Both the position numbers and the translations under genes were made by a program. From contig JAJRTI010000639.1 of assembly GCA_024278415.1 (NCBI GenBank), forward strand, positions 1-25,895: a stretch of DNA of 25,895 nt. The letters are read 5' to 3'. Of the stretch, positions 23,364 to 25,895 are shown piece after piece. Each line of letters begins with the position of its first letter. The first letter of the stretch is position 1. Under the pieces are notes generated by a model. It worked only from the letters and a program-made list of their open reading frames with translations, had not been told where the DNA came from and ran no database searches. Source of the stretch: Planctomycetota bacterium (GTDB lineage Bacteria > Planctomycetota > Brocadiia > JAJRTI01).

Positions 23364-23420
23364 TGGTTGATGGCGTCTGCGTCCGCCGCACTGGTCGAAG
23401 ATCCGCCGTGCGGCGGGCGG
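23358..23420. repeat. Heptamer pair and palindrome after the sulfatase-like gene
   Basis: GGTTGAT occurs twice in tandem (23358-23371), and the first unit contains the stop codon of the preceding gene. It is followed at 23401-23420 by ATCCGCCGTGCGGCGGGCGG, a near copy of the palindrome at 19542-19561. Confidence 0.5.
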
Positions 23421-23482
23421 ATTGATGGCAGACAGGCGCGGCTGTGCGGCGCTCGTACACGCGAACGTCCGGTGGCGCGGGG

Positions 23483-23512
23483 TTGTGCGTCGCTGGGAAC
23501 ACGGCGTATAAT
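23483..23512 (+). promoter_or_regulatory. Promoter candidate for the DUF350 gene
   Basis: A perfect -10 box, TATAAT (23507-23512), has TTGTGC 18 bases upstream (23483-23488). Transcription would start about 57 bases before the ATG at 23576. Confidence 0.45.
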
Positions 23513-23575
23513 CCCCTCCCGCCACTCACCCGCGTGTCAATGTGTTGCACTCGGCCTCAACTGGGAGTTCCCACG

Positions 23576-23908
23576 ATGTCATCGAATCGCCGTCTTCCCG
23601 CCGCGGCGCTATGCGCGCTCATAGTGCTCGCCGCCAGCACCCCTCTCTTCGCGCAGGGCTCCGACGCCGACGGCGGCATTCCCTGGGCCGTCGTGCGCCA
23701 CGCACTCTGGCAGTACGTCTACGGCATCGGCTGGCTCATCATCGCGGTCGTGTTCTGTATCGGCACGTACAAGGTCTTCGACTGGGTGGACCCGCTCGAC
23801 TTCCGCAAGGAGCTGGAGAAGAACAACATCGCCATGGGCATCGTCATCGGCATGCTCCTGCTGGGCCTGACTCTGGGGACGCTGATCTTCGCGGGGATGA
23901 TCAGCTAG
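23576..23908 (+). CDS. DUF350-type small membrane protein with signal peptide, 110 aa
   Basis: An N-terminal signal peptide (RRLPAAALCALIVLAASTPLFAQ, cleavage after about residue 26) precedes two membrane helices: YGIGWLIIAVVFCIGTYKVF (about 49-68) and GIVIGMLLLGLTLGTLIFAG (about 89-108). They are joined by a charged loop, WVDPLDFRKELEKNNIAMG, whose L-x-x-x-N-x-A-x-G pattern is typical of DUF350 (YjfL family). Family function is not well established. The start was set at 23576 on GGGAG eight bases upstream and on the signal peptide that follows. It is monocistronic: a promoter candidate lies upstream and a MITE-like element follows 28 bases after the stop. Confidence 0.87.
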   Translation: MSSNRRLPAAALCALIVLAASTPLFAQGSDADGGIPWAVVRHALWQYVYGIGWLIIAVVFCIGTYKVFDWVDPLDFRKELEKNNIAMGIVIGMLLLGLTLGTLIFAGMIS

Positions 23909-23935
23909 TTCGCTGGCCGCACAGACGCGTAGGGT

Positions 23936-24320
23936 GGGCCGTGCCTAATGCCATTATCTTAGGGCACTCCGTCCGGAGGATCCACGATGCATTGGCCAGG
24001 GCAGACTCCGTGGCCAGCTTTAGCTGGCCTTTCTGAGTGCCACCAGATTCATCTGGTGGTGAGCATGGCACTCGATTCAACTCCATGAGGAGCCTGCTTC
24101 AGCAGGACTTCTCTTGCTGCCGCAAGCGAATCGAGAAGCCGCGCTAAAGCGCGCTCCAGCCAGTGAAGCGAAGACTTGCTGTCCACCACGTGAACGTGGT
24201 GGCAAGGCAGAGAGCCAGCTAAAGCTGGCTAAGCTGGCTGAATCCCGGCACTCCAGCAGAACGATCGAGATGGCCACACGTGCCGCGCTTTGCCTTAAGT
24301 TAATGGCATTGGGCCGTGCC
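23936..24320. mobile_element. MITE-like element, same terminal family, 10-bp target duplication, many palindromes
   Basis: GGGCCGTGCC flanks the element at 23936-23945 and 24311-24320. The ends at 23947-23966 and 24291-24310 are inverted repeats matching at 18 of 20 positions (AATGCCATTATCTTAGGG on the left). The interior (365 bp in all) has no gene. It holds a series of near-perfect palindromes with two-base centres: GGCCAGCT-TT-AGCTGGCC (24012), CCACCAGAT-TC-ATCTGGTGG (24040), CCTGCT-TC-AGCAGG (24093), GCGCT-AA-AGCGC (24141), CCACCACGT-GA-ACGTGGTGG (24183) and AGCCAGCT-AA-AGCTGGCT (24213). The element accounts for the 457-base gap between the DUF350 and sulfatase genes. Confidence 0.8.
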
Positions 24321-24365
24321 CCCCAATTCTGGCTTCCCCTCTGCGCCTTTGCGTTTCTCTCCGGT

Positions 24366-25748
24366 TCACGCGTAAACCGCGAGCCGGTCTTGGCCGTGCT
24401 TGGTCCCGTCCTGGCGCAGGCCGTCGATCTCCGGGATCACGTACTGCGCAAACCACTCCTCCATCATGGCCTTCATCTCCGCGATGCGGCCCTCCTGGCG
24501 GGGGTCGTCGGCCAGGTTGCGGCGTTCGTCGGGATCGTTGACGAGGTCGTAGAGTTCGTGGGGGCCGTGGGAGTGGCGGTACACGAACTTCCAGTCCTTC
24601 GTGCGCACCATGCGCACCGGGCCGTACTCGTCGTAGATCACCACGCACTCGCGCGCGTCCATGGGCTCCCCGCGCAGCAACGGCAGGAACGACCGCCCCG
24701 GCAGGTTCTGCTCCTCAGTGGGGCAGGGCAAGTCGACGTACGCGAGCAGCGTGGGCATGAAGTCATATGCGCTCACCATCGCGTCCTCGACGCGGCCCTC
24801 GGGGATTGCGCCAGGGTGGCTGAAGATCGCCGGAACCTTCACTGAATTCTCGTACATGTTTCGAGGGCCCGTGCCATTGCCCTTGCCCCAAAAGCCGTGA
24901 TGGCCGCAGGAGAACCCGTTGTCGCTCACAAACACGATGAGCGTCTTCTCCCGCAGCCCGCGCGCCTCGACCTTGTCGATGATGCGGCCGATGTCGAGGT
25001 CCATCGCGGTGACCGCGGCGAAGTAGCCCTTGAGCATCTCGCGGTTGCCCAGGCACTGGTGCGTGAGTTGGTGCCTGGGGTGGCGCGCCCACTCGTGGAT
25101 CGGCTCCTGCGGGCAGGTCTCGAACGGGCAGTCGTCGTACGAGTCCACAATGTCCTGTGGGTGGCCGGTGTAGGGGCTGTGCGGGTTGTTGTAGTGCACG
25201 CTCAGATAGAACGGCTGGTCGCGGTCCGCATAGCGGTCGATGAGCATGAGCGCCTCGTCCGTGCACACGTTCGTCACGTAGCGCTCCTCGAGCACGAACT
25301 CGCCGTTGCGGATCATGTCGGCGCGCGTATAGGGGCCGCCGTCGTTCTGGCGCACGAACCAGTGGCTGAAGCCGTGCTGCGGACTCCAGTTGTCGCCCAT
25401 GTGCCACTTGCCGCTGATCGCGCAGGTCCAGCCGTTACGCGCCATGATGTCCGTGTACGCAATCTCGTCGCGAATGTACGGGAGCGAGTCCGGCCCGCAG
25501 CGCCGGCCGCTGAGGTAGTCGTGGATGCCGTGCTGCGACGGGATGCGCCCAGTGAGGAACGTCGCTCGGCTCGGCGAGCAGACCGGCGTGGCGCAGAAGA
25601 AGTTGGAGAACCGCGTCCCAGTCGCCGCGAGCCGGTCGAGGTGGGGCGTGCGGATCTCGTGGTTCCCCGCGCACCCCATGGCCCACGGGCCCTGGTCGTC
25701 GGCGAGAATGAAGATGACATTCGTGCGGGGGTCGGGTTGGTCAGGCAT
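24366..25748 (-). CDS. Type I sulfatase (formylglycine type) without signal peptide, 460 aa
   Basis: A canonical sulfatase hydrolysing sulfate esters. NVIFILADDQGPWAMGC carries the metal ligands D17/D18; C-S-P-S-R with Cys57 (CATPVCSPSRATFLTGR) is the site converted to formylglycine; SGKWHMGD gives K114/H116; HYNNPHSPY gives H190; and VSDNGFSCGHHGFWGKGN gives D276/N277. The C-terminal subdomain (YDEYGPVRMVRTKDWKFVY, HELYDLVNDPDERRNL) is complete. The substrate is unknown. No signal peptide or lipobox is seen although most such sulfatases are exported; the start is firm, with AGGAGA seven bases upstream. A formylglycine-generating maturase must be encoded elsewhere; the radical SAM gene in this window is not of that type. 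Confidence 0.95.
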   Translation of the reverse strand: MPDQPDPRTNVIFILADDQGPWAMGCAGNHEIRTPHLDRLAATGTRFSNFFCATPVCSPSRATFLTGRIPSQHGIHDYLSGRRCGPDSLPYIRDEIAYTDIMARNGWTCAISGKWHMGDNWSPQHGFSHWFVRQNDGGPYTRADMIRNGEFVLEERYVTNVCTDEALMLIDRYADRDQPFYLSVHYNNPHSPYTGHPQDIVDSYDDCPFETCPQEPIHEWARHPRHQLTHQCLGNREMLKGYFAAVTAMDLDIGRIIDKVEARGLREKTLIVFVSDNGFSCGHHGFWGKGNGTGPRNMYENSVKVPAIFSHPGAIPEGRVEDAMVSAYDFMPTLLAYVDLPCPTEEQNLPGRSFLPLLRGEPMDARECVVIYDEYGPVRMVRTKDWKFVYRHSHGPHELYDLVNDPDERRNLADDPRQEGRIAEMKAMMEEWFAQYVIPEIDGLRQDGTKHGQDRLAVYA

Positions 25749-25895
25749 TTGATTGTCTCCTATGGGTGCAGGTCTGAACGTACGTAGTAAACTGGGCGTT
25801 CATTCCCGTGGTGCGCCGGCGCAGAATGCACATGCGCCGAAGGCGCATCACAACATAGCCCAGTGCAAGCTCGTTCGGTCGCGTCAGCGGGCGAA
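25749..25895. other. Window edge: non-coding, one hairpin
   Basis: A perfect seven-pair hairpin ATGCGCC-GAA-GGCGCAT lies at 25832-25848. I see no gene start or promoter that can be supported in this stretch. Confidence 0.4.

Overview
The window is high-GC bacterial DNA of the kind seen in environmental genomes of the Planctomycetes/Verrucomicrobia/Lentisphaerae (PVC) group or a neighbouring candidate phylum. The reasons are the mix of gene families (several alkaline-phosphatase/sulfatase-superfamily enzymes, a Gfo/Idh/MocA oxidoreductase, a GH42-like hydrolase, a zinc-ribbon/transmembrane/jelly-roll protein) and the many palindromic and heptamer repeats between genes. The taxon is an inference. 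I see no rRNA, tRNA or CRISPR array.

Layout. 1-4.8 kb: a signal-peptide ORF start running off the left edge, a secreted GH42-like hydrolase, a membrane-anchored ankyrin protein and a secreted protein of unknown function. 4.86-7.4 kb: a C/G-rich palindromic repeat, then pyrF and murD two bases apart. 7.4-10.9 kb: a palindromic repeat between convergent genes, a Gfo/Idh/MocA oxidoreductase (minus), a NYN-nuclease/cold-shock-like protein, a ClpP-like serine protease and a hot-dog thioesterase. 11-15.6 kb: an alkaline-phosphatase-superfamily hydrolase with Thr at the nucleophile position, ending base-to-base against a TolC-like outer-membrane lipoprotein, then a B12-binding-type radical SAM enzyme. 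15.6-16.2 kb: overlapping divergent promoter candidates, a heptamer-repeat hairpin and acylphosphatase.

16.28-18.97 kb is the most unusual part: a 293-bp MITE-like element with 10-bp target duplications; a reverse transcriptase (RT) with an atypical motif B and no maturase or endonuclease domain; and about 0.9 kb of non-coding DNA holding two copies of a structured repeat (stems preserved by paired base changes) on either side of a long inverted repeat that encloses three near-identical 106-bp units. The first structured copy overlaps the 3' end and stop codon of the RT gene.

19-25.7 kb: a small conserved-looking protein, a tight three-gene cluster (zinc-ribbon/TM/jelly-roll protein, lipoprotein, Thr-type phosphatase/sulfatase-superfamily enzyme), a DUF350 membrane protein, a second MITE-like element of the same terminal family, and a canonical Cys-type sulfatase without a signal peptide.

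The housekeeping pairs (pyrF-murD, clpP-like-thioesterase) look co-transcribed. The rest reads as accessory catabolic and envelope functions separated by repeat-rich spacers, with the RT locus as the main candidate for an undescribed system.
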